Shown here one piece after another: positions 44,740 through 52,977 of a stretch of 64,000 bases of DNA; position 1 is the first letter of the stretch, and each line of letters opens with the position of its first letter. Origin of the DNA: Bacteroidetes oral taxon 274 str. F0058 (GTDB lineage: Bacteria; Bacteroidota; Bacteroidia; Bacteroidales; Paludibacteraceae); contig GG774889.1 of the NCBI GenBank assembly GCA_000163695.1, positions 109,205 through 173,204 on the forward strand. Direction: 5' to 3'. Below the pieces are notes generated by a model that saw only the letters and a program-made list of their open reading frames with translations, was not told where the DNA came from and did not search any database. The translations under genes were made by a program, and so were the position numbers.

Positions 44740-44747
44740 TAACTTTG
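44740..44747 (+). promoter_or_regulatory. -7 element of tyrosine phenol-lyase
   Basis: TAACTTTG (followed by C) is an exact match; the leader is about 50 bases. Confidence 0.65.
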
Positions 44748-44804
44748 CGGCTGGCTTTTTAAACGAAGAACGTTAATATTAATAATTTATAAAATATCGA
44801 AGTT

Positions 44805-46187
44805 ATGGATTTCAAAAAGTATCCTATGGCAGAACCATACAAGATAAAGATGGTAGAGCCTCTGAAAGTAACAACTCGCGAGTACCGCGAGAAAGCAATG
44901 AAAGAAGCAGGTTACAATACATTCCTGCTCAGAAGTGAAGACGTTTATATCGACCTACTGACCGACTCGGGCACCAACGCTATGAGCGAAAACCAGTGGG
45001 CAGGGCTGATGCTCGGCGACGAAGCATACGCAGGCTCTAAAAACTACTATCACCTCGAAGACGCTATGCACGAATGTTTCGGCTACAAACACCTTATCCC
45101 CGCACACCAGGGACGCGGTGCCGAACAACTCGTATCGAAAACATTCATCAAGCCGGGTCAGTACGTACCGGGTAATATGTACTTCACTACCACCAGAGAG
45201 CACCAAGAGCTCGCAGGGGGTATCTTCGTAGACGTTATCTGCGACGAAGCTCACGACCCGAACGACAAATCGCCTTTCAAAGGTAACGTAGACCTCAACA
45301 AGTTCGAAAAACTCATCAAAGAGAAGGGTGCCAAAAATATCGCTTACATCACGGTAGGTGTTACCGTAAACCTTGCAGGCGGACAACCCGTCTCTATGGC
45401 AAACTTGCGTGCAGTAGGCAAGATGGCTCACGAAAACGGTATCAAAGTGGTACTCGACGCCACTCGTGCTATGGAAAACGCCTATTTCATCAAAGTACGT
45501 GAAGAGGGTTATGCCGACAAATCTGTAAAAGAAATCCTCCGCGAAATGTGTTCGTATACCGATGCCGCTACCTGCTCGGGTAAAAAAGACTTCCACACCA
45601 ATATCGGTGGTTTCGCCGCTTGCAACGACGACGACGCTGCCACACAGATGCGTGCATACGTAGTGGTATACGAAGGCTTGCAGACCTACGGCGGTATGGC
45701 AGGACGCGATATGGAAGCAATGGCTCGCGGTATGCTCGAAGCCTGCGACGACGAGACAATGCGTCATCGTATCGCACAGAGCGAATATCTGGGTAATAAA
45801 CTCATCGAAGCAGGTATACCTATCATCCATCCTATCGGCGGACACGGTGTATTTATCGATGCTAAGGCTTTCTACCCGAATGTTCCGCAAAAACATTACG
45901 TAGCACAGGCTTTGGCTGCCGACCTCTATGTTCAGAGTGGTGTTCGTTCAATGGAACGCGGTATCGTCTCTGCCGGTCGCGACAAAGTAACAGGGCACGA
46001 ACACGAACCGAAGCTCGAGACCATACGTCTTACTATCCCGCGTCGTGTCTACACTCAGTCGCACTTCGATATCGTAGCAGACGGTGTTGTCGAACTCTAC
46101 AAAGAACGCAGCAAGGCACGCGGTTTGAAGATGGTTTACGAACCGAAAGCTCTCCGCTTCTTCCAAGCACGTTTCGAAAAGCTATAA
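44805..46187 (+). CDS. tpl: Tyrosine phenol-lyase
   Basis: A 460-aa PLP enzyme that splits L-tyrosine into phenol, pyruvate and ammonia. It could be mistaken for tryptophanase, but the discriminating residues are those of tyrosine phenol-lyase: FTTT at 127-130 (tryptophanase has FDTT), Arg381 in SGVRSMERG (tryptophanase has IRAVEIG), and RFF at 451-453 where tryptophanase has RHF with its catalytic His. The PLP Lys is in CSGKKDF (Lys261) and general-acid Tyr75 in GDEAYAG. It is monocistronic, with its own promoter and terminator, and its codon use is that of a well-expressed gene. No tyrosine permease gene adjoins it. Confidence 0.92.
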   Translation: MDFKKYPMAEPYKIKMVEPLKVTTREYREKAMKEAGYNTFLLRSEDVYIDLLTDSGTNAMSENQWAGLMLGDEAYAGSKNYYHLEDAMHECFGYKHLIPAHQGRGAEQLVSKTFIKPGQYVPGNMYFTTTREHQELAGGIFVDVICDEAHDPNDKSPFKGNVDLNKFEKLIKEKGAKNIAYITVGVTVNLAGGQPVSMANLRAVGKMAHENGIKVVLDATRAMENAYFIKVREEGYADKSVKEILREMCSYTDAATCSGKKDFHTNIGGFAACNDDDAATQMRAYVVVYEGLQTYGGMAGRDMEAMARGMLEACDDETMRHRIAQSEYLGNKLIEAGIPIIHPIGGHGVFIDAKAFYPNVPQKHYVAQALAADLYVQSGVRSMERGIVSAGRDKVTGHEHEPKLETIRLTIPRRVYTQSHFDIVADGVVELYKERSKARGLKMVYEPKALRFFQARFEKL

Positions 46188-46215
46188 GAAATAATTATTA
46201 AATGGTTTTTATTCG

Positions 46216-46253
46216 AATCGGCGGCATAATAGTTATTTGTCGCCGATTTTTTT
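46216..46253 (+). terminator. Terminator of tyrosine phenol-lyase
   Basis: AATCGGCG (46216-46223) pairs with CGCCGATT (46241-46248), followed by TTTTT. Confidence 0.8.
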
Positions 46254-46380
46254 GCCCGTATCTCTCTCTGATAAATCGGCTTTTATACTTATTGATTTCA
46301 AAAATATTTTCGTAGAAACACCCTATTTTTCTATATAGTCGGATATGGATAAACAGGGAAACCCCATAAGAGACCGCAAC

Positions 46381-46423
46381 AAAAAGACGAGGGATAACTT
46401 ACTTTCGGTGTACCCCTCGTCTT
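46381..46423 (-). terminator. Terminator of the LRR protein gene
   Basis: AAGACGAGGG (46384-46393) pairs with CCCTCGTCTT (46414-46423). On the minus strand the stem is followed by a T-run, about 60 bases past the stop at 46481. Confidence 0.75.
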
Positions 46424-46480
46424 CATTTTTCGTAATTCGGCTAAAACATTTAACCAATTAAACGCTTTTAAATCGAGTTC

Positions 46481-46711
46481 TTATTCCTTAATTATTCTTG
46501 CTATTTTACCGTCGGCATTTACAATGTAAACTCCTGCGGGCAGATTAGCTACATTGATTCTGTCAGCGTCGGTAGCTTGGGCTACTTCCTGACCGTATAC
46601 GTTGTATACACGTATGCTGTGTGCGGGTTTGTCTGCCATTATGTACAGTATGTCGCTGACAGGGTTCGGATATACGGACAGTACGGCGGGAGTATCTTTC
46701 ACTTCCTCTAC
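46481..46711 (-). repeat. T9SS sorting-tail module, copy 1
   Basis: Encodes the last 76 residues of the LRR protein (VEEVK ... IARIIKE). It matches the copy at 48705-48935 in 67 of 76 residues, with strong DNA similarity as well. Confidence 0.85.
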
Positions 46712-48640
46712 ACCTGTGCCTCCACATTGGTGCGTACCTGTAAAGCCCTTGATATCGGAATAACCTTCGTAATATTGTATCTTCCAGTTTTTAGAAGTGG
46801 CGTTATTGCCATTAGTAGCAAGTACCTTGTCTTTTTCCGAAGAAGAAGCGTTTAATAATGGTTTTATCGTACCTGCAAAATGTCCGTTTTTATCGGGTAA
46901 GGAACAGTAAATATCGTCGAGAGAGACGGTAGACAGGTTATTGTCAAAACAATACAATGTACTCAACTGTGTATTTTTACTAATATCGAGGGAGGAGAGT
47001 TGGTTTGCAAAGCAATACAGGGCACTCAGTTGCGTATTATTACTTACATCGAGTGTCGTAAGTTTATTCGTATGGCAACTCAAAAATACCAGCTCCTTAT
47101 TATTACTCACATCGAGAGAGGTAATAGCATTTTTTTGACAGGTTAGACGTTTCAACTGCGTATTGTTCCGCAAGTCGAGTGTAGAGATAGTATTATCCGT
47201 ACATAAGAGCCATATCAGTTTTGTATTTTTACTCAAATCGAGTGAAGTAAGAGAGTTTTTGCTACAATCCAAGAATACCAGTTGTTCATTGTGGCTTGCG
47301 TCGAGTGCGGTGATTTTTTTATCGTTCTTATAGCAATTGAGTTTCGCCACATTACCGTATATTGACATTGTACCGGCTCCGGCAATAAACTTTTTGCTTC
47401 CGGACCAAGCAGTACTTGCAGTTATGGTCTGTTCTTTGTCTCCGCTAACTATTTTCACTTGTGTTCCGACAGCATCTGCTGCAATGCTGATGTTTATATC
47501 ATCGCCCTTAGTTACGGTGAGTGTTATATATCTATCCATATTGACGTCACCGCCGCACTTATGCGTACCCGTAAAACCCGTAATATCGGCATCGCCTTCG
47601 TAATATTGTATCTTCCAGTTTTTTTCGGTAGCATTACCTCCATTGGTAGCAAGTACAATACTATTGTCGGACGACGAAGCATTGAGTACGGGTTGTATTC
47701 GTCCTATGCCATTACCTTTCCTGTCGGGCAACGAACAATATAGTTTGTCTAAAGCCTGCGTACTGAATTTATTGTCAAAACAAAACAATGTCTCCAAAAC
47801 CGTAGATCGAGCTGCATCCAAAGAGGATAACTTGTTGGAATAGCAAGCCAATCTTTCCAAAGCCGTAAGGTCGCTTATATCCAAAGAAGACAACTGATTT
47901 TTATAACAGTCCAATGCCTTCAAAGCCTTACAGCCTTTCACATTCAAAGAAGACAATTTATTTTCGTAGCAAAATAATATGGTCAAAGCTGTAAGTTTAT
48001 TTGCATCCAGAGACGACAGTTGATTGTTATTGCAATATAATTCTTTTAGTGCCGTACAGCCGTTTACTTTCAGAGACGACAATTGATTATTGTGGCAGTA
48101 CAATTTGGTCAAAGCAGTAAGCCCGCTCACATCGAGTGATGACAAGCTATTACTATAGCAATCCAATGAAATCAATGCCGTACAGCCACTCACATTCAAA
48201 GAGGATAATTGATTCTTTCTACATCCTAATTCTTCCAGAAGAGTAAGCCCACTGACGTTCAGAGACGGGATTTTATTGAAATTGCAATACAATCCTTTTA
48301 ATATCTTATTGTTAGAGGCATCTAATCCGTATATTTTATCTCCGTTTTCGCTACAATCAAATCCCGTAACATCTCCGTAGATAGTCATAGTAGTTTCGTC
48401 CGAAACGAAATTCTTAAAACCCATCCACACAACATTTGCCGTAATATCGGTTGTCTGATTTCCACTCACTACCCGTATCGGCGTATTATCCGAGGCAGCC
48501 TTCAGGTCAAACTGTATGCTCTGACCTTTCTGCACGGTAAGGGTTATGTAATTGGACATATTCACCTGTGCCTGCATCGATGAGACACCCCACACTATCG
48601 CCAACAGGGCGACAATTACTTTCTTAAAAACACTTCTCAT
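46481..48640 (-). CDS. Secreted leucine-rich-repeat protein with T9SS sorting tail
   Basis: A 719-aa surface-directed protein. Signal peptide 1-24, cleavage before Gln (MQA/QVN). It is an internal duplication of one large module: a beta-rich cap (about 26-105 and 364-443) starting with YITLTV, then 21-residue leucine-rich repeats with a Cys at a fixed place (LxxLxCxxN): eight in the first module (126-293) and six in the second (444-569). Each module ends with a closing segment containing NWKIQYYEG and FTGTH. The last 76 residues are a T9SS sorting tail nearly the same as that of the gene upstream. LRR proteins of this kind bind host or bacterial surfaces; the ligand here is unknown. Confidence 0.88.
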   Translation of the reverse strand: MRSVFKKVIVALLAIVWGVSSMQAQVNMSNYITLTVQKGQSIQFDLKAASDNTPIRVVSGNQTTDITANVVWMGFKNFVSDETTMTIYGDVTGFDCSENGDKIYGLDASNNKILKGLYCNFNKIPSLNVSGLTLLEELGCRKNQLSSLNVSGCTALISLDCYSNSLSSLDVSGLTALTKLYCHNNQLSSLKVNGCTALKELYCNNNQLSSLDANKLTALTILFCYENKLSSLNVKGCKALKALDCYKNQLSSLDISDLTALERLACYSNKLSSLDAARSTVLETLFCFDNKFSTQALDKLYCSLPDRKGNGIGRIQPVLNASSSDNSIVLATNGGNATEKNWKIQYYEGDADITGFTGTHKCGGDVNMDRYITLTVTKGDDINISIAADAVGTQVKIVSGDKEQTITASTAWSGSKKFIAGAGTMSIYGNVAKLNCYKNDKKITALDASHNEQLVFLDCSKNSLTSLDLSKNTKLIWLLCTDNTISTLDLRNNTQLKRLTCQKNAITSLDVSNNKELVFLSCHTNKLTTLDVSNNTQLSALYCFANQLSSLDISKNTQLSTLYCFDNNLSTVSLDDIYCSLPDKNGHFAGTIKPLLNASSSEKDKVLATNGNNATSKNWKIQYYEGYSDIKGFTGTHQCGGTGVEEVKDTPAVLSVYPNPVSDILYIMADKPAHSIRVYNVYGQEVAQATDADRINVANLPAGVYIVNADGKIARIIKE
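46934..47311 (-). repeat. Six 63-bp leucine-rich repeats (second module)
   Basis: Six successive 21-residue units of the form TSLDLSKNTKLxxLxCxxN. They are more like each other (NNTQL) than like units of the first array. Confidence 0.8.
47762..48265 (-). repeat. Eight 63-bp leucine-rich repeats (first module)
   Basis: Eight successive 21-residue units of the form SLDVSGxTALxxLxCxxNQLS. Odd and even units differ slightly (GLTAL, GCTAL), suggesting growth by duplication of pairs. Confidence 0.8.
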
Positions 48641-48659
48641 ATTATCAATGTTTTATAAA

Positions 48660-48687
48660 AAAGACGAGCTTCTCCAAGCTCGTCTTT
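48660..48687 (-). terminator. Hairpin between the two T9SS substrate genes
   Basis: AAAGACGAGCTT (48660-48671) and AAGCTCGTCTTT (48676-48687) form a perfect 12-bp stem with a 4-base loop; on the minus strand it runs into TTTTTT. It should end or reduce transcription before the LRR gene, for which I see no exact -7 element in the 64-bp gap. Confidence 0.8.
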
Positions 48688-48704
48688 ACTTGACGTGTAA
48701 AATC

Positions 48705-48935
48705 TTATTCCTTAATCACTCTTGCTATTTTGCCATCGGCATTTACAATATATACACCCGCGGGCAGATTGGCTACATTGATACTGTTAGCGTCGGTAGC
48801 TTGAGCTACTTCCTGACCGTATACGTTGTATACGCGTATGCTGTGTGCGGGTTTGTCTGCCGTTATGTACAGTACGTCACTGGCAGGGTTCGGGTATACA
48901 GACAGTACGGTGGGAGCTGTCTTCACTTCCTCTAC
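48705..48935 (-). repeat. T9SS sorting-tail module, copy 2
   Basis: Encodes the last 76 residues (VEEVK ... IARVIKE) of the DUF2436 protein. It is very similar to the copy at 46481-46711, although the rest of the two proteins is unrelated. Confidence 0.85.
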
Positions 48936-49451
48936 GCCTGTGCCTCCTCCTGTTACGGTAAGCTCTACTCCGTCATAATTTCCAAACGCTTTGACTAAAA
49001 ACCTGTAAGTTTTACCTGCTTCGAATACGAAGTCGTCTGCGCGACTCTTATCTGGTCCTTTGTCTCCGACTATCCATATTCTTTTCCCTTTCTGTGGAGC
49101 TGCTATTACATAGTCGTAAGTACCGGCAGGCATCTTGATAGTAACCTCTCCGTCCACAACCATATGTTTAGGCGTACAAGAGGGGTCAGCATCGGCAGGA
49201 ACCTTGTATTCAAATTCCTTGAATAGATCGGCAGGGACATTACAGTCCTTAGTCCACCAATAGCCGGATGCGGGAAAAGCAGTCCCAAACGTATTATGGT
49301 CTTTGTCGAGCAGCAATTGGTAACCCGAACCATCTTTCCATACGTCGTGGGCTTCGAGAATAATAGTTACATCTCCTTGTGCGTTTGCGAATCCGCACAC
49401 CATCATTGCGCCAAAAATGGCAACAATCGCTTTTCTAAAAATACTTTTCAT
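48705..49451 (-). CDS. Stand-alone DUF2436 (gingipain/HagA-type) protein with T9SS tail
   Basis: A 248-aa secreted protein: signal peptide 1-24 with cleavage before Gln (ANA/QGD), one DUF2436 domain (about 26-165) and a T9SS sorting tail (about 173-248). The domain closely resembles those in gingipains and hemagglutinin HagA of Porphyromonas gingivalis: LEAHDVWKDGSGYQLLLD, FEYKVPADADPSC, PAGTYDYVIAAPQ, DDFVFEAGKTYRFL and DGVELTV all have counterparts there. In those proteins it is one part of a large protease/adhesin; here it stands alone without a peptidase. An adhesive role is likely but not shown. Upstream is an exact -7 element. Confidence 0.88.
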   Translation of the reverse strand: MKSIFRKAIVAIFGAMMVCGFANAQGDVTIILEAHDVWKDGSGYQLLLDKDHNTFGTAFPASGYWWTKDCNVPADLFKEFEYKVPADADPSCTPKHMVVDGEVTIKMPAGTYDYVIAAPQKGKRIWIVGDKGPDKSRADDFVFEAGKTYRFLVKAFGNYDGVELTVTGGGTGVEEVKTAPTVLSVYPNPASDVLYITADKPAHSIRVYNVYGQEVAQATDANSINVANLPAGVYIVNADGKIARVIKE

Positions 49452-49530
49452 ACTGTGTAAAATTTTGAGTTAATAAATTCAAATAAAATATTTTAATTAT
49501 ATATATTAATCTTTTTACATTTATCTGTGG

Positions 49531-49560
49531 CAAAAATAATAAAAAAAATTTAATCTACAA
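49531..49560 (-). promoter_or_regulatory. Promoter of the DUF2436 gene
   Basis: On the minus strand TTG (49558-49560), a 19-base spacer and TATTTTTG (49531-49538, followed by C). The leader is about 75 bases. Confidence 0.65.
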
Positions 49561-49804
49561 TAAAAAAAATCGATTTGCACAAAAAATTTTTTTTACAGGT
49601 ATATGAATTTAGATTTAAAATATTATAAATAAATATATTAAAAAAATACTCTATCGATAAAAAATTTTCAATATTTCATTTCCATATAATTAAATACAAA
49701 TGCACTCGTATTATTTACCAATATCACGCACATAACCAGCAAAATACCTAAAATTGATTACAATCATAAAACAGTATCCGCCCCGACGCTAATATATTTT
49801 ATTG

Positions 49805-49812
49805 TATCTTTG
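49805..49812 (+). promoter_or_regulatory. -7 element of the 49861 gene
   Basis: TATCTTTG (followed by C) is an exact match about 49 bases before the ATG. Confidence 0.65.
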
Positions 49813-49860
49813 CAGGCAAAAATGGGAGAGATACTGTAAAAAAACTGCTAAAACTCATAT

Positions 49861-51108
49861 ATGACAAAACAACAATACGACGGCTACAAAGCCGTTTTTA
49901 CCAAAAAAGACAAAAACAAAACCATACTTATACCTTGGTTTACGGACTTCTTGTCGCCACTGATACCTGCCGTTGCCAAAGTAGCAGGCTACAACTTTGT
50001 CAATTGCCCGAAGACATCGAAGCAATCTGCCGAGATGGGACTAAAATACGGACACAACGAAGTGTGCTATCCCGCCACACTCGTGCTCGGCGACCTCATA
50101 GCGGAGATAAAGAGAGGACATTATAACATCGAAGACCTTGCCGTGGCTATCACCCAGACAGGCGGGCAATGCAGGGCAACCAACTACCTGTCGTTCATAA
50201 AAACGGGACTTAAAAATGCAGGATACGGACAAATCCCCGTAATATCGGTAGCCATAGGCGGAATACACCAAAACGAACAACCGGGGTTCAAACTCCCGAT
50301 TTTCAGGATTTTACATTTAGTCATAAATGCTTTTCTGTTCGGAGACTCCCTGAACCAAATTTTTGCGGCAGCAGTTGCCCGACAACGAAACAAAGGGCAA
50401 GCAGAGCTGATATTCGACAAATATATGCAACAAGCCTCGGAATTGATAGAAAAGAGGGAGCATAAAAAACTGCTGACACTATTGGCAGATGCCGTAGACG
50501 ACTTCGAACGAATAGACATAGTAGAAGGCAAGCACTTCGAGAAAATAGGGCTTATCGGCGAAATATTCGTCAAATACAACAACTACGGACAAGCAAACAT
50601 AACCCGATGGCTTCGCGAACAAGGATACGAGGTGGTAGTCCCTCCGATGATACACTTCTTCACACAGTCGTTTATCAACAGCAAGGTGAATGCAAAAAAC
50701 GGACTTAACAGGATGAATCGCATACAAAAGGTATTATTACCGTTTTTTCAGAGAATATTCGATAAAAAAATGGCAAAATACCAAGCAATACTCGAAAAAT
50801 CGAAATTCCATACGCCACACAAATCGGTATTCGAGATAGCCGAATATGCCAAAGAGATAATAGACTTATCGAACCAATTCGGTGAAGGGTGGCTCATCGC
50901 GGGCGATATAGCCAATTTCTCACGCGAGGGTATCAACCGTGTCGTATGCGTACAGCCGTTTGGTTGCATAGCCAATCATATAGTAGCCAAAGGGATAGAA
51001 CGACGGATAAAGGAATTTTATCCCGATATGAATCTGCTTTTCCTCGATATAGACGGTGGTATGGCAGAGGTAAATCTCCAAAACCGATTGAAGTTTCTTA
51101 TAAATTAA
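49861..51108 (+). CDS. Activase-related protein, C-terminal third (HgdB-like half), separate gene
   Basis: A 415-aa cytosolic protein equivalent to the last part of the giant (about 1400-aa) BcrA/BadF-type activase-related proteins of anaerobes. Visible are TILIPWFTDFLSPLIPAVAKVAGY, NEVCYPATLVLGDLI, ITQTGGQCRATNYLSF, SVAIGGIHQNEQPG and VCVQPFGCIANHIVAKG. The three Cys (CYP, GGQCRA, FGC) are likely 4Fe-4S ligands by analogy with 2-hydroxyacyl-CoA dehydratase subunits. The other two thirds are encoded on the opposite strand at 51958-54958, with a HAD gene between. CYPATLVxG and PFGC also echo CFPAKLVxG and SFGC of the middle part, implying two homologous halves. The reaction is unknown. Confidence 0.8.
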   Translation: MTKQQYDGYKAVFTKKDKNKTILIPWFTDFLSPLIPAVAKVAGYNFVNCPKTSKQSAEMGLKYGHNEVCYPATLVLGDLIAEIKRGHYNIEDLAVAITQTGGQCRATNYLSFIKTGLKNAGYGQIPVISVAIGGIHQNEQPGFKLPIFRILHLVINAFLFGDSLNQIFAAAVARQRNKGQAELIFDKYMQQASELIEKREHKKLLTLLADAVDDFERIDIVEGKHFEKIGLIGEIFVKYNNYGQANITRWLREQGYEVVVPPMIHFFTQSFINSKVNAKNGLNRMNRIQKVLLPFFQRIFDKKMAKYQAILEKSKFHTPHKSVFEIAEYAKEIIDLSNQFGEGWLIAGDIANFSREGINRVVCVQPFGCIANHIVAKGIERRIKEFYPDMNLLFLDIDGGMAEVNLQNRLKFLIN

Positions 51109-51138
51109 AAAAACCGTCCTTTTTTGACGGTTTTTTAA
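51105..51138. terminator. Bidirectional terminator between convergent genes
   Basis: TTAAAAAAACCGTC pairs with GACGGTTTTTTAA around a short loop. It can serve the 49861-51108 gene and the minus-strand HAD operon. Confidence 0.8.
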
Positions 51139-51211
51139 TTTTCCTCTATATCTATTATCACTTAGAAGTTACCGTTACTTGGGGCATTGGGATTAAATAT
51201 ATATTTCTCTC

Positions 51212-51961
51212 TCAGGTCAATATTATCTGCATAATCTGTTTAAGTTCTTGCATATCGGATAATACGATAGATGCTCCTTCGTCGGCAAGTACTTTACTGT
51301 CGAGGACACCTGTATTGACGGCAATCGTAGATATGCCTGCAGCAACGGCAGAACGTACTCCGAGGGGTGCATTCTCTACGACGATAGCCTCATCGGCAGC
51401 CACTCCCGCTCTTCGGAGAGCTATCAGATACGGTTCGGGATGTGGTTTACCATGCTCTACATCGAAAGCCGAAATAATTTTACCCTCCTCGAATATATCG
51501 GGGAAATTGCTTTGCAACCTGTCGAGTAAAGACATCTGTGCCGAACCTGTTACGACTAATATTTGTCGATTTTTCGACCGAACGTATCGCAATACATCGG
51601 CAACGGCAGGTATCTGCGGAGGTTCGGGATATTGATGAAAGTAATCGGTTTTTGCCGAGTATATCTCATCTTTTGTACGGCTATCTGCCGTATGTCCGTA
51701 TGCTCTGATAAAAGCCTCGTCTATCGTGCTGTCGGCGGTACGCCCTTCGTGTAGGTAGGCATCGTATAGAGAGAACGGCAACCCACGTTCGGACAGAGCA
51801 CGCTGCCAGGCTTGTGCGTGGTATGGCATCGAGTCGAACAAGACACCGTCCATATCGAAAAATACCGCCTTTATATTTTTACCGTCGGCAAAAGACAATA
51901 AATTGTTATTTAGCATAATATAGTAATAAAATTTCGAAAAACTTTTTGATATTCCGTTCAT
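51212..51961 (-). CDS. HAD-superfamily sugar-phosphatase/mutase-like hydrolase
   Basis: A 249-aa HAD subfamily IA protein resembling beta-phosphoglucomutase and related sugar phosphatases. Motif I is FFDMDGVLFDS (nucleophile Asp), motif II VVTGSAQ, motif III Lys in HGKPHPEPY, and motif IV VVENAPLGVRSA. The cap domain covers about 50-115. Substrate is unknown; in this group the second Asp of DMDG allows phosphatase or mutase chemistry. The start ATG 51961 overlaps the stop of the upstream gene as ATGA, so the two are translationally coupled; a later ATG at 51916 would also give a complete protein. Confidence 0.88.
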   Translation of the reverse strand: MNGISKSFSKFYYYIMLNNNLLSFADGKNIKAVFFDMDGVLFDSMPYHAQAWQRALSERGLPFSLYDAYLHEGRTADSTIDEAFIRAYGHTADSRTKDEIYSAKTDYFHQYPEPPQIPAVADVLRYVRSKNRQILVVTGSAQMSLLDRLQSNFPDIFEEGKIISAFDVEHGKPHPEPYLIALRRAGVAADEAIVVENAPLGVRSAVAAGISTIAVNTGVLDSKVLADEGASIVLSDMQELKQIMQIILT

Positions 51962-52977
51962 TTCCCCTTCACTGTTCGGAGGCTTTCTATGAGGCTTCGT
52001 ATCCTAAGGCGGATAGAGCCGGGTGAAGCTATCTCGTCTATACGAAGGACAGTATGGTTTTTGCCTGCCTGACGAAGTATCTGTCCGACCTCTTCCATAT
52101 AGAACGAGTCGGGACCGCAACCAAACGAATTCAACTGTATAAGTTGTACATTATCTGGGAGTTTGGCTACCTCCATAGCAGCGTGTACCACGCGGTTCGG
52201 GTACGACCACTGCGAGACCATATTCAGTCGCTTGAATCCGTCGCCGAGCAAATGGAGCAGTCGGTATTTTGCGTTCGGTTTTTCGCCTGCGTGCGGGTCT
52301 AAAAATACGTCGTCGGTAAGAGCCGTAATGCCAAGGTCTGCAAGTATCTGACCCACCTTCTGATTCACAAGGCTATCGGCATGGTAGGGACGTCCCGCCA
52401 CGATGAAGACAAGTTCGCCCGACATCAAACACTTGTCGAGCAGCGCCTTCTGCTCTATTATCATTTCTTTCTTCTTCTTGTTGCGAAAATCCCAAGCAAT
52501 ACCGAAAGCCCTCTGGAAGACATCTTTGTCGATACCCAAACCCGAAAAATACTCGTAAGCAGCACGTCTAAGCACATCGATATCGTGGAAAGAAACAACA
52601 GGTTTATCGAAGGGAATACCGTAATTGCCTTCGGGATTTATCGCCGAACGTATCACCTCCGGATAGCCGCTGACAACGGGGCAGTTGTACGAGTTGCTGG
52701 AGCCGTCCCATTCCTTTGCCTCCTTCTGCACTATGGGGTAAAAAATCCTGTCGACCTTAGCCTCTATCAACCAAATGATATGCCCGTGAACGAGTTTGGC
52801 GGGAAAACATATATTATCGCTCATCACCGACGATATTCCCTTCTGATACAGCTCCATATTCGACTCGGGCGAGAGTACGACCTCAAAACCGCATTCGACA
52901 AAAAGCGTATGCCAAAACGGATAATTCTCGTACATATTCAATACTCGGGGTATACCTATTCTAATCATTCTAAGCAC
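51958..52977 (-). CDS. Activase-related protein, middle third (DUF2229-like)
   Basis: A 339-aa cytosolic protein that corresponds to the DUF2229 and adjoining region of the giant activase-related proteins. Blocks are RIGIPRVLNMYENYPFWHTLF, SDNICFPAKLVHGHIIWLI, FIVAGRPYHADSLVNQKVG, and LNSFGCGPDSFYMEEVGQIL. Cys in CFP, NCPVVSGYP and FGC may hold a 4Fe-4S cluster. Its start overlaps the end of the upstream activase gene by 8 bases, as expected when a single chain has been broken in two or never fused. It ends with SLIESLRTVKGK, after which the giant relatives continue into the part encoded here at 49861. Confidence 0.82.
   Translation of the reverse strand: MLRMIRIGIPRVLNMYENYPFWHTLFVECGFEVVLSPESNMELYQKGISSVMSDNICFPAKLVHGHIIWLIEAKVDRIFYPIVQKEAKEWDGSSNSYNCPVVSGYPEVIRSAINPEGNYGIPFDKPVVSFHDIDVLRRAAYEYFSGLGIDKDVFQRAFGIAWDFRNKKKKEMIIEQKALLDKCLMSGELVFIVAGRPYHADSLVNQKVGQILADLGITALTDDVFLDPHAGEKPNAKYRLLHLLGDGFKRLNMVSQWSYPNRVVHAAMEVAKLPDNVQLIQLNSFGCGPDSFYMEEVGQILRQAGKNHTVLRIDEIASPGSIRLRIRSLIESLRTVKGK

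Larger units (their letters stand above)
44403..44804. other. 402-bp intergenic region
   Basis: It contains a terminator (44493-44525) and the -7 element of the tyrosine phenol-lyase gene (44740-44747). In between is AT-rich sequence in which I see no gene, RNA or riboswitch. Confidence 0.55.
49452..49860. other. 409-bp divergent intergenic region
   Basis: Very AT-rich. It holds the promoter of the DUF2436 gene on the minus strand (49531-49560) and the -7 element of the 49861 gene on the plus strand (49805-49812). No gene is visible. Confidence 0.55.

Noticed and set aside
44403..44804. Possible riboswitch or small RNA before tyrosine phenol-lyase
   Set aside because: Only a terminator and promoter can be recognised; no conserved aptamer pattern is visible.
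44955..45896. Long minus-strand open frame (313 codons) inside tyrosine phenol-lyase
   Set aside because: It is the antisense shadow of a strongly conserved enzyme; no signal, domain or promoter is seen.
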